In this document: piece after piece, positions 17,572 to 26,277 of the stretch | How positions within the stretch are numbered: the stretch's first letter is position 1 | How the letters are laid out: each line of letters starts with the position of its first letter | Source: VGJW01 sp035285595 | GTDB lineage: Bacteria; Cyanobacteriota; Sericytochromatia; S15B-MN24; VGJW01 | Reading direction: 5' to 3' | Assembly: GCA_035285595.1 (NCBI GenBank) | Contig: JAYKGV010000003.1 | Location: forward strand, 1-64,000 | DNA length: 64,000 bases | Position numbers and translations under genes: made by a program | The notes under the pieces: model-generated | The model's input: only the letters and a program-made list of their open reading frames with translations | The model's database searches: none | What the model was told of the DNA's origin: nothing

Positions 17572-18783
17572 GTGAGCAGCCAGGAAGAACTTTTGGCAGG
17601 CGCGGTCGAGGCGTTCCCTGAGGGCCGTCTCGAGCAACTGCTGGCACTTGGCAGGCCCCTGAGGGTCAAGCTGGGCTTTGATCCGACGAAGCCGGATCTG
17701 CACCTCGGTCATTCCGTCGTGTTGGAAGGCTTGCGTCGGTTCCAGCAGGCGGGTCATCAAGTGGTGCTGATCATCGGGGATTTCACCGCACGCATCGGCG
17801 ATCCTACGGGCAAGGAGGTTGCCCGCCCCCCGCTTACGCAGGCTGAGGTCGAGGCGCACGCCCGCACTTATCTGGAACAACTGGGTCTGATGATTGACCT
17901 GGAACGAGCCGAGATTCATCACAATTCGCGTTGGCTCGAGACCATGGACCTGACGGCGGTGCTGCGCCTGCTCGGCCAGGCGACAGTCGCCCAGATGCTG
18001 GCGCGCGACAACTTTTCGAGGCGGTATGAACGAGGGGATGCCATCGGTTTGCATGAACTGCTCTACCCGCTGCTGCAAGGGCAGGACTCGGTCGAGATCA
18101 GGGCCGACGTGGAGCTCGGCGGCGATGATCAGCGCTTCAACCTGCTCGTAGGACGAGACCTTCAGGCTGCGGCCGGGCAATCACCTCAGGCGTGCGTCAC
18201 GTATGGCTTGTTGGTGGGGACGGACGGACGCGAGAAAATGTCCAAGTCATTGGGCAATGACATTCCACTTACGTGCCCCCCAGGTGAGATGTACGGCCGG
18301 GTGATGTCAGTGCCCGACTCTGCTTTGCCCGAGTGGTGGCGTCTGGCGTCGGCCAGGCCCCTCGCCGAGGTGGCCGAGGTCCGCCGAACTCTCGAGGACG
18401 GCAGTCTTCATCCTCGCGATGCGAAGATGCGCCTCGGTCGGGCCATAGTGGAGCGCTTCCATGGTCCGGAGGCGGCCGAGGAGGCCGAGGCCGCCTTCGT
18501 GAGGCGTTTTCAGGAGCGGGCCCTGCCGTTGGACATACCTGCAGTCCTCGAATGGCCGGCGGAGTTGCCGCTGGCGGCCCTGCTGGTGCACCTTGGCCTT
18601 GCGGGGACCACGAGTGACGCTCGGCGTCTCGTGGCTCAAGGCGGGGTCCGCATGCATCTTCCCTCGGGGCAGGTCGAGGTTCTTGCGGATCCGGGTTCTC
18701 CCCCCGGACCCGGGGCGCCAGGGTCCGTGATACAGGTCGGGAAGCGGCGTTTCGTGCGGTTGGGGCTTCCGGAACGCGTCTGA
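17572..18783 (+). CDS. tyrS: tyrosyl-tRNA synthetase
   Basis: Charges tRNA-Tyr, 403 residues, class I synthetase of the longer TyrRS subgroup. Signature motifs: HIGH-type PDLHLGHSVVLEG (about 42-54), KMSKSLGND (about 223-231), and a C-terminal S4 RNA-binding domain (about 335-403; LAALLVHLGLAGTTSDARRLV). The GTG start has a strong GGGAGGG Shine-Dalgarno. The stop overlaps the start of a sensor kinase gene by one base (TGATG), an uncommon coupling of a synthetase with a two-component system. Confidence 0.96.
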   Translation: MSSQEELLAGAVEAFPEGRLEQLLALGRPLRVKLGFDPTKPDLHLGHSVVLEGLRRFQQAGHQVVLIIGDFTARIGDPTGKEVARPPLTQAEVEAHARTYLEQLGLMIDLERAEIHHNSRWLETMDLTAVLRLLGQATVAQMLARDNFSRRYERGDAIGLHELLYPLLQGQDSVEIRADVELGGDDQRFNLLVGRDLQAAAGQSPQACVTYGLLVGTDGREKMSKSLGNDIPLTCPPGEMYGRVMSVPDSALPEWWRLASARPLAEVAEVRRTLEDGSLHPRDAKMRLGRAIVERFHGPEAAEEAEAAFVRRFQERALPLDIPAVLEWPAELPLAALLVHLGLAGTTSDARRLVAQGGVRMHLPSGQVEVLADPGSPPGPGAPGSVIQVGKRRFVRLGLPERV

Positions 18784-20225
18784 TGGAGGTCCTGCAGGGC
18801 TGGCAGCCCGCCGAGGCCGAGCGACTCTGGCTGGAGCGGCTGGTCCGGCAGCTGCCTTTCGTTTCCGAGGTGCTGTCCGCCGATTGCTGGTTGGCCGTGC
18901 CGTTGCATGACGGCTCCTGGGGCGTCCTCGCCGAGGCCAGACCGTCTCGTGCCCCGAGCTTCAGGCCGACGCCGCGAGTCGGGGAGCGCCTCGACGACGC
19001 GGAGAGAGGAGTCTGGCAAGCCATTCGGGGGGGATCGATCGCGGAAGGGGATGCGGGGCGGGTGATCGGCGGACGGCCCCGGCACCAGTCGGCCTATCCC
19101 ATTCGTTCCGGCCCTCGCACGGCAGGGGTCTGGGTCGTCGAGCGTTCGCTGCTGGATGAGGTGGGCCACGAGGCGGATCGGATCGAGCGATTTCGGCTGG
19201 CCATCAGACGGCTGGTCTCCACGCTGATGGCACGTGCACGCCTGCTGGACGAGGTCTTGTTGCCGCCGGTACCGGGGGATGCCGTTCTGATGGTGGCGCA
19301 AAATGGGGTCATTCGCCATGCGGGACCGGAGGTGGCGCCGCTCTCGAGGCGGTTCGGCTTCACGGCTCTGGTGGATGGCGCCCCTTGGCAGGAGAGCTTG
19401 CCGGGTCGAGGCGAGATGCGAACCCTCGCGGCCAACGGTCTGTGGGAAGAGGTCGAGATTTCGGCGCGGAAGGGCGTCCTCTCCGTGCGCATCGTGCCAT
19501 TGGAGCCCGCCGACGCCGAGGTCGGCGCCTTGTTGCTCTTGAGGGATGTGACCGAGGCTCGGGAGCGGGAGCGGGAGATGATGGTCAAGGACACCATCAT
19601 CAAGGAGGTTCACCACAGGGTGAAGAACAACCTGCAGACCATTGCGGCCCTCCTGCGCATGCAGGCGCGTCGCACCACGTCCGGGGAGGCCCGTCTCGTG
19701 ATTACGGACTGCATCGACCGTATCAACAGCATTGCGCTTGTCCACGAATATCTGTCCCACGAGGAGGTCGAAGCCGTCGACATGAAGGACCTGGCTTACA
19801 ATCTCCTTTCTGCCTTGGTCCAAGGTGTGTCGTCCCCTCTCACGGCCGTCGCGGCCCGCGTGATCGTCCCCAAGGGGCGCCTGACGCTGGCGTCGGCACC
19901 GGCGACCTCTGCGGCGCTCGTCATGAACGAATTGGTTCAGAATGCCTTGAAGCACGCGTTTACAGGGCGTCGGCGCGGCAAACTCGACTTGGTCCTGGCG
20001 GTCGAGGACGGTGATTTGCTGGTGACGGTCGAGGACGATGGCATCGGGCTGCCCAAGGGATTCGAGCCGGAGCGCAGCCCGCGGCTGGGCTGGCAGATCA
20101 TTCGGACGTTGGTGACACAGGATCTGCGGGGCTCGCTGTCGATTTCCAGTGGTTCCTCGGGTACACGGGTGCTGGTGCGCTGGCCCATGGGGGACCGCCC
20201 CGGGGAGGGTGAACGTGACGCGTGA
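18783..20225 (+). CDS. PdtaS-like sensor histidine kinase (HisKA_2 family)
   Basis: Soluble 480-residue kinase without membrane segments. Residues 1-160 form the H_K_N/GAF-like sensory region (LSADCWLAVP, HQSAYPIRSGPRTAGVWVVE), followed by a PAS-like domain (about 165-260), a HisKA_2 dimerisation/phosphoacceptor segment EVHHRVKNNLQTIAALLRMQ (His277 or His278) and a HATPase with MNELVQNALKHAF and VEDDGIGLP. This order matches actinobacterial PdtaS, which signals to an ANTAR regulator. The partner gene overlaps its 3' end by 11 bp. Translation is coupled to tyrS. The ligand is unknown. Confidence 0.88.
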   Translation: MEVLQGWQPAEAERLWLERLVRQLPFVSEVLSADCWLAVPLHDGSWGVLAEARPSRAPSFRPTPRVGERLDDAERGVWQAIRGGSIAEGDAGRVIGGRPRHQSAYPIRSGPRTAGVWVVERSLLDEVGHEADRIERFRLAIRRLVSTLMARARLLDEVLLPPVPGDAVLMVAQNGVIRHAGPEVAPLSRRFGFTALVDGAPWQESLPGRGEMRTLAANGLWEEVEISARKGVLSVRIVPLEPADAEVGALLLLRDVTEAREREREMMVKDTIIKEVHHRVKNNLQTIAALLRMQARRTTSGEARLVITDCIDRINSIALVHEYLSHEEVEAVDMKDLAYNLLSALVQGVSSPLTAVAARVIVPKGRLTLASAPATSAALVMNELVQNALKHAFTGRRRGKLDLVLAVEDGDLLVTVEDDGIGLPKGFEPERSPRLGWQIIRTLVTQDLRGSLSISSGSSGTRVLVRWPMGDRPGEGERDA

Positions 20226-20844
20226 TCTGACTGAAGACTCGCCCATCCGAGTCATGATTGTCGACGACGAGCCGATCATCCGCCTTGACCTGCGCGAGAT
20301 GCTCGAGGAGAGAGGGTATCTCGTCGTGGCCGAAGCGGCGGATGGCGAGGCTGCGGTCGAGATGGCGCTCGCCGAGCGTCCGGATCTGCTTTTCATGGAC
20401 ATCAAGATGCCCCGTCTCGACGGATTGGGGGCCTTGCAGCGGATTCAGCAGGCCTCGCGTATCCCTGCCATCATGCTGACGGCCTGGGCGCAGCCCGATC
20501 TGGTCGAGCAGGCCGTGGATCTTGGCGTGTATGGCTATCTCGTCAAGCCCGTCAAAGAGGCCGAGCTGGTGCCTGCCATAGAGGTTGCTCTTGCCCGGGC
20601 CGATGAGATGCGTGCCCTCGAAGACGAGGTCGGCACCTTGGAGGGGGAGGTCGAGACGCTGCGTGAGACGCTCGAGACCCGCAAGCTGGTCGAGCGTGCG
20701 AAGGGGATCCTGATGGAGCAGGCGGGCTTGGCGGAGGCGGCTGCCTTTCGTCGGATCCAGAAGCTTTCCATGGACAAGCGCAAATCCTTGAAGGAGATCG
20801 CCGAGGCCATTATTTTGGCCGCCGAGATGAACATGGGGCGCTAG
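20215..20844 (+). CDS. PdtaR-like response regulator with ANTAR RNA-binding domain
   Basis: 209 residues. The receiver domain (about 10-130) has acidic residues Asp17/Asp18, phosphoacceptor Asp62 (LLFMDIKMP), Thr89 and Lys111 (YGYLVKPVK). After a coiled-coil linker comes an ANTAR domain (about 150-205; KLVERAKGILMEQAGLAEAA, then SLKEIAEAII), the RNA-binding antiterminator module that binds paired hexaloop hairpins in mRNA leaders. The GTG at 20215 is chosen because GGGAGG lies 6 bases upstream. It forms a transmitter-receiver pair with the preceding kinase. Target RNAs are not obvious in this window. Confidence 0.92.
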   Translation: MTRDLTEDSPIRVMIVDDEPIIRLDLREMLEERGYLVVAEAADGEAAVEMALAERPDLLFMDIKMPRLDGLGALQRIQQASRIPAIMLTAWAQPDLVEQAVDLGVYGYLVKPVKEAELVPAIEVALARADEMRALEDEVGTLEGEVETLRETLETRKLVERAKGILMEQAGLAEAAAFRRIQKLSMDKRKSLKEIAEAIILAAEMNMGR

Positions 20845-20898
20845 AGGGCAAGTTGATGAAGTGGAACGTCGATACAAGACAGCGGGAGGACACCGCCA

Positions 20899-21453
20899 AT
20901 GGCTGAAGTCCGTCGGAGAGAGCAGGCGGCCGCGCCGGTCGCGTCCCGCACGTCACCGCAGCCGCAGGCAACTCGTCCTGACGAGCGCCAGAGCCACATG
21001 GCGGGTGATCGTTTCCAGTCTTCCCGGTCGGTCCAGATGGAAAGCGGCTTGCGAACGGGTGCCACCGTCGTGGGGGCCGCCGATGGGGCGCTGGCCGGGG
21101 CGAGTCTGCTTGCCCGAGTCTCGAATCGGCTGGCACCTGTCGTGGCCCGCACGGCGAGCGTAGCCCGTCTGACGACGAAAGCTGCTCCGGTCTTGAACTT
21201 GCCAGTGGCCGTCTATGACGTCTTGAAGGCGCGTCGTGCACAGCAGGACCCCAAGGCCACGGCGGAGCAGAAGCAGAGCCAAAAGGTCATGGCTGGATTG
21301 AGCGTCACGTCGGCTGTGACGGGTGTTGCAGCCCTCGTGTTTCCGCCGGCCGCCATTCCCTTGGCCGTCATCTCCGTGGGGGCGGGGGTCGGCTCCATCG
21401 CAGCCGACAAATGGCCTGCCATCCGTCGATGGTGGGGAGGGGACAAGCGCTGA
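20899..21453 (+). CDS. hypothetical protein with Gly/Ala-rich hydrophobic segment
   Basis: Unrecognised 184-residue protein. The first 50 residues are polar and low complexity (Arg, Gln, Ala, Pro). Residues 55-100 are Ala-rich and amphipathic. Residues 128-165 are hydrophobic (VTSAVTGVAALVFPPAAIPLAVISVGAGVGSI), possibly one or two membrane helices. The end is WWGGDKR. Its overall plan (disordered head, Gly/Ala hydrophobic tail) resembles the 43438-43998 protein. It lies 54 bp after the ANTAR regulator. No function can be assigned. Confidence 0.55.
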   Translation: MAEVRRREQAAAPVASRTSPQPQATRPDERQSHMAGDRFQSSRSVQMESGLRTGATVVGAADGALAGASLLARVSNRLAPVVARTASVARLTTKAAPVLNLPVAVYDVLKARRAQQDPKATAEQKQSQKVMAGLSVTSAVTGVAALVFPPAAIPLAVISVGAGVGSIAADKWPAIRRWWGGDKR

Positions 21454-21486
21454 CAACGGGTCCGGACCTGCGATGATGGAGGTCCG

Positions 21487-22137
21487 ATGCTTGGCAAGAC
21501 CTTGGAGGTCCGGCGGCTGGGGCTGGTGCCCTATCCCGTTGCGCTCGATTTGATGGATGCGGCGGTGGCCGCGCGGTTGGCGGGCGGACCAGACCTCCTG
21601 ATGGTTGTGCGTCACCCGCCTGTGATCACGGTGGGGCGGAAGCGGGGCGCCGTCGAGCACATCAAGGAGGCAACCGGCCTGCCCGTGGTGGAGGTCCCCC
21701 GGGGGGGCGACGTGACCTTGCATGGGGAGGGCCAGCTGGTGGCTTATCCCGTCGTCGCTCTCGAGGGTCCCGAGCGGGATCTGCACAGGTTTCTCAGGTT
21801 GTTGGAGGAGGCTTGTCTCGAGGCCTTGCGGCACTTCGGCATCCGTGCCGACCGTTCCGATGGGCGTACCGGTGTCTGGGTGGGGCCTCGCAAGATTGCT
21901 TCGGTGGGCATTGCGGTGCGCAGCTGGGTGACGTATCACGGCCTTGCCCTGAATGTGAGGCCCGAGCCTCTCTTCGCCGCGATTGTGCCGTGCGGCCTCG
22001 AAGGGGTGCAGATGACCTCGATGGAAGAGGAAGCGGGAGGTCCGCTGCCCCTGGCGGAAGTCGAAGAGGTCTTTGTCACCTCCTTCGGGAGGATTTGCGG
22101 GTATGCTGCGATAGTCCCGGCCGCGGAGAAGCCATGA
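21487..22137 (+). CDS. lipB: octanoyl-[ACP]:protein N-octanoyltransferase
   Basis: Transfers octanoate from ACP to lipoyl domains, the first step of lipoate synthesis. 216 residues. Motifs: VRHPPVITVGRKRG, PRGGDVTLHGEGQLVAYPVV, the catalytic Lys in GPRKIASVGIAVRSWVTYHG and the catalytic Cys in IVPCGLEGVQMTSM. The substrate-binding R/H motif and both catalytic residues are intact. GGAGG precedes the ATG. The stop overlaps the glpD start (ATGA). No lipA is seen in the window. Confidence 0.96.
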   Translation: MLGKTLEVRRLGLVPYPVALDLMDAAVAARLAGGPDLLMVVRHPPVITVGRKRGAVEHIKEATGLPVVEVPRGGDVTLHGEGQLVAYPVVALEGPERDLHRFLRLLEEACLEALRHFGIRADRSDGRTGVWVGPRKIASVGIAVRSWVTYHGLALNVRPEPLFAAIVPCGLEGVQMTSMEEEAGGPLPLAEVEEVFVTSFGRICGYAAIVPAAEKP

Positions 22138-23777
22138 CGCGCATTCCTGGCGCTCTCGTGCCTGTCGTCGGCCAAGACGGGGGCTGGGGCCTCGAGCTGC
22201 GAGCCGTGGATTTGCTGGTGGTCGGCGGTGGCATCACGGGCGCTGGTATCGCGGCGGAAGCGGCGGCTCGTGGCCTCAAGGTCCTTCTGGTCGAGCGAGG
22301 AGATTTCGCCAGCGGGGCCAGCTCGCGATCCTCCAAGCTGCTACATGGTGGGCTGCGTTACCTCGAGCAGTATCACTTCGCGATGGTGGCCCAGGCCCTG
22401 GGTGAGCGAGGTCGGCTGCATCGCAGGTTGCCCCCGGATCTGGCCACGATGGTTCCCTTTCACTATCCCGTAGGCAAGGGGCAGGTCTTCGATGCGCTGC
22501 GCACTTGGGCGGGCATCTCACTCTATGACGTGATGGGTTTGGCTCAAGGCATGGCTTGGGCGGATCGTCATCGCACGTTGTGGCCAGCCGAGGTTCGGAC
22601 CGAACTTCCGCTCTTCGACCCGGCGGGTCCGGGAGTCGTCTTCCGTTACGGGGACGTGGTCACTGATGATGCTCGGCTCGTCCTCGCGGTGTTGCGCCGT
22701 GCGGCTTCAACTGGAGCCATCATCCGCTCGCGGGCCGAGGTGCGCCGTTGGTTGTGGGATGGCGAGACCAGGGTCTGCGGCGCTGTCGTCGAGGATCGAG
22801 CCACCGGTCGGTTGCACGAGGTCCGTGCCGGTCTGGTCCTCAATGCGGCGGGCCCATGGGTGGATGCGCTCAACGCTCTCGAGAGCGGGCATGTCCCTCG
22901 CCTGCGACCGACCCGGGGAGCTCATGTGCTGGTGCCGGACTTCACAGGAGGCAAGGCACTGACGATCAAGTCCGTGCCCGACAGGTACGGGAAGCGCCGC
23001 TGGATGTTCGTGATTCCCTTTCAGGGACGATCGATGATCGGGACGACGGATACCGATCCTCCCCCGGGGATGTCTCCTGCAGAGTATCTGGACGATTCCC
23101 CCGTGGCGACTCGAGAGGAGGTCGAGTACCTTCTGGCTTCGGTGAATGCCGCGTGTCCCGGAGTGGCTCTCGGTCCCGGTGACGTGCTCGGCAGCTTTGC
23201 GGGTTGGCGACCCTTGTTGGCGCCGGCGGCCGATCTGCATGCGTCGGACGTCTCGCGGGAACACGAGATTTTTCTGACCCGCGCCGGGGTCTTGTGCATG
23301 GCCGGTGGCAAACTCACGACCTACCGGCTCATGGCGCGTGACATGGTGGACCGAGCCGTCCTCGAGTTGGCGCGTAGAGGGCGGGTCCCACGGACGCTTG
23401 TCCCGGGACCGATTTGGCCACTTTCTCATCGCGCCGGGGATCGGGTTGCAGCTTCCCCGCGATTGGTCCGGCGATTCGGCGATGAGGCCGAGGACGTGCG
23501 GATGTTGGGGGAGGCGTGCGGCGCCGCAGGGTTGTTGGAAGGCCTGGATGTCCCTGAGCCACCGGAGGAGGCCGAGGTGGTCTGGGCGGTGCTCGTCGAG
23601 GGAGCGTCGACTCCCGGTGATGTGCTCGAGAGGCGTCTGCGCGTCGCGCTGCTCGAGTCAGCAGGGGGCATGAACGCCGTGTCACGGGTCATTGAATTGA
23701 TGGCTGCCGCTCTGGGAAAACTGTACGGTTGGACGGCGGAAGAACGTCGGCGCTGGATGCTCGCAAGCGGTGCTTGA
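22134..23777 (+). CDS. glpD: aerobic glycerol-3-phosphate dehydrogenase
   Basis: FAD enzyme oxidising glycerol-3-phosphate to dihydroxyacetone phosphate and feeding electrons to quinone at the membrane. 547 residues from the ATG at 22134 (ATGA overlap with lipB). N-terminal dinucleotide fold LLVVGGGITGAGIAAEAAARG, then ERGDFASGASSRSSKLLHGG, and YGDVVTDDARLVLAVLRRAA, all GlpD/GlpA hallmarks; MAGGKLTTYRLMARDM near 420 is the FAD C-terminal motif. The C-terminal DAO_C domain (about 450-547) is present. No glpF or glpK nearby, so lipid turnover is a likely source of substrate. Confidence 0.95.
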   Translation: MTRIPGALVPVVGQDGGWGLELRAVDLLVVGGGITGAGIAAEAAARGLKVLLVERGDFASGASSRSSKLLHGGLRYLEQYHFAMVAQALGERGRLHRRLPPDLATMVPFHYPVGKGQVFDALRTWAGISLYDVMGLAQGMAWADRHRTLWPAEVRTELPLFDPAGPGVVFRYGDVVTDDARLVLAVLRRAASTGAIIRSRAEVRRWLWDGETRVCGAVVEDRATGRLHEVRAGLVLNAAGPWVDALNALESGHVPRLRPTRGAHVLVPDFTGGKALTIKSVPDRYGKRRWMFVIPFQGRSMIGTTDTDPPPGMSPAEYLDDSPVATREEVEYLLASVNAACPGVALGPGDVLGSFAGWRPLLAPAADLHASDVSREHEIFLTRAGVLCMAGGKLTTYRLMARDMVDRAVLELARRGRVPRTLVPGPIWPLSHRAGDRVAASPRLVRRFGDEAEDVRMLGEACGAAGLLEGLDVPEPPEEAEVVWAVLVEGASTPGDVLERRLRVALLESAGGMNAVSRVIELMAAALGKLYGWTAEERRRWMLASGA

Positions 23778-23798
23778 ATCCGGCAGCGGCACCATCGA

Positions 23799-23803
23799 TT
23801 TTT
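23799..23803 (+). terminator. weak candidate terminator after glpD
   Basis: GGTGC (23769-23773) can pair with GCACC (23789-23793), followed five bases later by a run of five T (23799-23803). The stem is short and includes the glpD stop codon, so this is a weak candidate. Confidence 0.25.
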
Positions 23804-23825
23804 GTGCGCCATGTCTTTTCGTGTC

Positions 23826-23852
23826 CGGGATCAGGCTGGCATCATGATCCCG
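23826..23852. repeat. 8-bp inverted repeat upstream of the PAS kinase gene
   Basis: CGGGATCA (23826-23833) and TGATCCCG (23845-23852) are perfect inverted repeats with an 11-nt spacer. They lie just upstream of a -10-like CATAAG (23858-23863) and 40 bp before the kinase start, the position of an operator. A hairpin role in transcription termination is less likely because no T-run follows. Confidence 0.45.
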
Positions 23853-23892
23853 CGCATCGCATAAGGTCCCGACATGTCGAGGAGCAAGGTTT

Positions 23893-25368
23893 GTGACTGT
23901 CACCGAGCTTGAGGTTTCAGGCATCGGCTCCGAAGCCCCATGGACCATCCCTGAAGGTTTCGTGGTCCTGGATGGACTTGGTCGCTGGATCGGTGCGTGT
24001 CCGTCCTGGAGGCCGCTTCTTGAGCGCATGCCCCCGCCGTCGGGGGGGCGCCCCTTCCTGGAGTTCCTGAGTCCGCCTTGCCGTGCTCTGTGGGCCGGGC
24101 GGTGGCTCCTGCACCGCCGGGGAGAAAATGTTCCGGCTTTCGAGGTCACACTCGAAGTGGCGGGTTCACCGCGCGTCCTCGTGACCTTGGCCGAGGGCGG
24201 GGAGCACCTCGTGGTGGCCCGACTGAAACAAGTCGGCTCGCGGCAGCCGTCTGGCCAGGAGCGCCTGGTGTCCGTGATGCGCTCTCTCTACAGTCGGTTT
24301 CCGAGTGGCGTCGTGCTGATGGACCTCGAGGGGCGCGTGCTCTGGGTCAACGACAGTGCGGGGCGGATGGGGGGGCGCGCGTGGGTCGGAGCCCCGTTCT
24401 CTCGATGCCTGCCGGGGACGGGTCTGGGTCGGGTGCTGGGCAAGGTGGCCCGCACGGCCGAAGCTGGCAGGATGCGTGGACTGGATGTCAAGGCGGCTGG
24501 TCTCGGGCCCATCCGGCACGTCGACATGGTCTTGTCACGGGTTGATGATGCGTGTGCCATCGGGATGGGGCTTCTTGCGATGATCGAGGACGCGACCAAC
24601 CGGGTCGAGGACGAGCGCGAACGTCAGCGGATGGTGGCCGAGCAGACCCACGTCGAGCGCCTGAAGAACCAGTTCCTGAGCGCGGCCAGCCACGAACTCC
24701 GCACGCCCTTGTCTCTGATAACCGGTTTTGCCGAGTTTCTCGAGGACGGGCTCGGGGGTGAACTCACGCCGTCACAAGAGGAGTTCGTTCGTGGCATCCA
24801 GCTCGGAGCGAGGCAACTGCAACAGATGGTGGATGACCTGCTTGATTTCTCGCGCCTGCAGGACGGGACCTTCACGCTGGAACCGCAGGTCATCGAGGTT
24901 TCTCGACTTCTCCAGCAGGTGGTTTCCTCTTTGGCCAGCCGTGCCCGGGAAGCGTCGGTTCATCTCGCGTGGCACGAGTCGGACAATCTCCTCCCGGCCT
25001 ATGCTGATCCCGAGGCCGTGGCACGGGTCGTGCATGCGCTTGTGGGCAATGCCTTGAAGTTTACTCCGCCAGGCGGCCATGTCGAAGTCAGGGCGCGGTT
25101 GTCAGACGGGAGACTCTTGATTGAGGTCGAAGACGATGGCATCGGGATTCCTGCGGAGCATCTGCCCCACGTTTTCGAGCGCTTTTATCAAGCCGATCCG
25201 GGCTTGACGCGCCTACACGGGGGTGCGGGTCTCGGTTTGTCGGTCGCTCGGGGATTGGTCGAGGGCCAGCGGGGACGCATCGGCGTAAAGTCCCAACCCG
25301 GAGTGGGTTCACGCTTCTGGTTCACGCTGCCCTCTCGTCCCAGGACCGGGTTGCGATCCGGTTCTTGA
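23893..25368 (+). CDS. PAS-domain sensor histidine kinase
   Basis: 491 residues, GTG start with GAGGAG upstream, no membrane segment. Two sensory modules: an N-terminal PAS-like part (about 18-115; FVVLDGLGRWIGACPSW) and a second PAS (about 128-235; FPSGVVLMDLEGRVLWVN). Then HisKA with phosphoacceptor His267 (AASHELRTPLSLITGF) and HATPase_c with N-box ALVGNALKFTPPGG, VEDDGIGIP and GGAGLGLSV. All ATPase motifs look intact. No response regulator is adjacent, so it is an orphan whose partner lies elsewhere. An inverted repeat in front of it may be a regulatory site. Confidence 0.92.
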   Translation: MTVTELEVSGIGSEAPWTIPEGFVVLDGLGRWIGACPSWRPLLERMPPPSGGRPFLEFLSPPCRALWAGRWLLHRRGENVPAFEVTLEVAGSPRVLVTLAEGGEHLVVARLKQVGSRQPSGQERLVSVMRSLYSRFPSGVVLMDLEGRVLWVNDSAGRMGGRAWVGAPFSRCLPGTGLGRVLGKVARTAEAGRMRGLDVKAAGLGPIRHVDMVLSRVDDACAIGMGLLAMIEDATNRVEDERERQRMVAEQTHVERLKNQFLSAASHELRTPLSLITGFAEFLEDGLGGELTPSQEEFVRGIQLGARQLQQMVDDLLDFSRLQDGTFTLEPQVIEVSRLLQQVVSSLASRAREASVHLAWHESDNLLPAYADPEAVARVVHALVGNALKFTPPGGHVEVRARLSDGRLLIEVEDDGIGIPAEHLPHVFERFYQADPGLTRLHGGAGLGLSVARGLVEGQRGRIGVKSQPGVGSRFWFTLPSRPRTGLRSGS

Positions 25369-25392
25369 TCCCCTCGGGCGACGAACGGGTGT

Positions 25393-25398
25393 TATGAT
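25393..25398 (+). promoter_or_regulatory. -10 element for cphBA with leaderless geometry
   Basis: TATGAT ends 6 bases before the cphB ATG at 25405, which would place the transcription start on or within a base of the start codon. No Shine-Dalgarno is present, consistent with a leaderless mRNA. No convincing -35. Confidence 0.45.
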
Positions 25399-25404
25399 GG
25401 CCGC

Positions 25405-26277
25405 ATGATCCTAGCCGAGCCCCGGCGCGGGCCGCTTCTGGTCATCGGCGGAGCCGAGTCCAAGGAGCCCGGGGCCCCCATCCTCGGGACTCTCGTCGCT
25501 TTGGCGGGGGGCACGGCGGCTCGCATTGCCCTGATCCCTACGGCGTCCCGTGATGCAGAAGGCAAAGAGCGGACCTATGGGGAACTGTTCCGTGCGGCAG
25601 GGGTCGAACGGGTGGTCTGCCTGCCGATCGACTCTCGCGAGGAAGCCAACCGTGAGGATTATGTCCGTGCAGTCTACGACAGTACGGCCGTCTTTTTGAC
25701 AGGGGGAGACCAGAATCGAATCTCGGCTCTTCTCGGTGGAACCGAGGTAGCCAAGGCGATGCACCGCGCCAACAAGACCGGTCTTGTGGTGGCGGGCACC
25801 TCTGCGGGTGCCAGTGCGATCAGCGAGCACATGATTGCCGAAGGGGGCACTGGCCTGCATCCCCGCAAACATATGCTGCATCTCGCGCCGGGATTGGGAC
25901 TGCTTCGGCGGGTGGTCGTGGATCAGCATTTCCTTCAGCGCCAGAGGCTGGGGCGCCTCTTGTCCATCGTGGCTCAGAATCCCTTCGTGCTCGGGCTCGG
26001 GATCGATGAGGACACAGCCATGCTGGTGGCTCCCGATTACACGATGCAGGTATTGGGAGCGGGTGTGGTCACCATCGTCGACGGTAGAGAGCTGGCCGAG
26101 TCCAACGTCCTTTCGGCGCAGCCTGGTGACTTGCTGGCCATGGGGAATGTACGGCTGCACATGCTTCCTTCGGGCTGGAGCTACAACATCGAGACCCGCA
26201 CGCTCCTTGGTGAGCGTGCCCTGCCCCCTTCCGCGGATTCCACTGCCGGAGGTCCCCTTGCCCATCAAGGTCATTGA
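25405..26277 (+). CDS. cphB: cyanophycinase
   Basis: Serine exopeptidase (S51 family) that cuts the storage polymer cyanophycin into beta-Asp-Arg dipeptides in the cytoplasm. 290 residues, usual length. LLVIGGAESKEPGAPILGTL at the start, the FLTGGDQNRIS substrate loop (about 98-107) and the nucleophile motif VAGTSAGASAISEHMI (Ser133) are all as expected, with DQHFLQRQRLGRL later. It overlaps the cyanophycin synthetase gene by 20 bp, so polymer synthesis and breakdown are cotranscribed. Confidence 0.96.
   Translation: MILAEPRRGPLLVIGGAESKEPGAPILGTLVALAGGTAARIALIPTASRDAEGKERTYGELFRAAGVERVVCLPIDSREEANREDYVRAVYDSTAVFLTGGDQNRISALLGGTEVAKAMHRANKTGLVVAGTSAGASAISEHMIAEGGTGLHPRKHMLHLAPGLGLLRRVVVDQHFLQRQRLGRLLSIVAQNPFVLGLGIDEDTAMLVAPDYTMQVLGAGVVTIVDGRELAESNVLSAQPGDLLAMGNVRLHMLPSGWSYNIETRTLLGERALPPSADSTAGGPLAHQGH

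Noticed and set aside
18636..20405. Long open frame on the minus strand opposite the histidine kinase (589 codons)
   Set aside because: Its translation is low complexity, rich in Arg, Gln and Pro, with no domain, and lies wholly opposite strongly conserved coding sequence; a shadow of high-GC codon bias.
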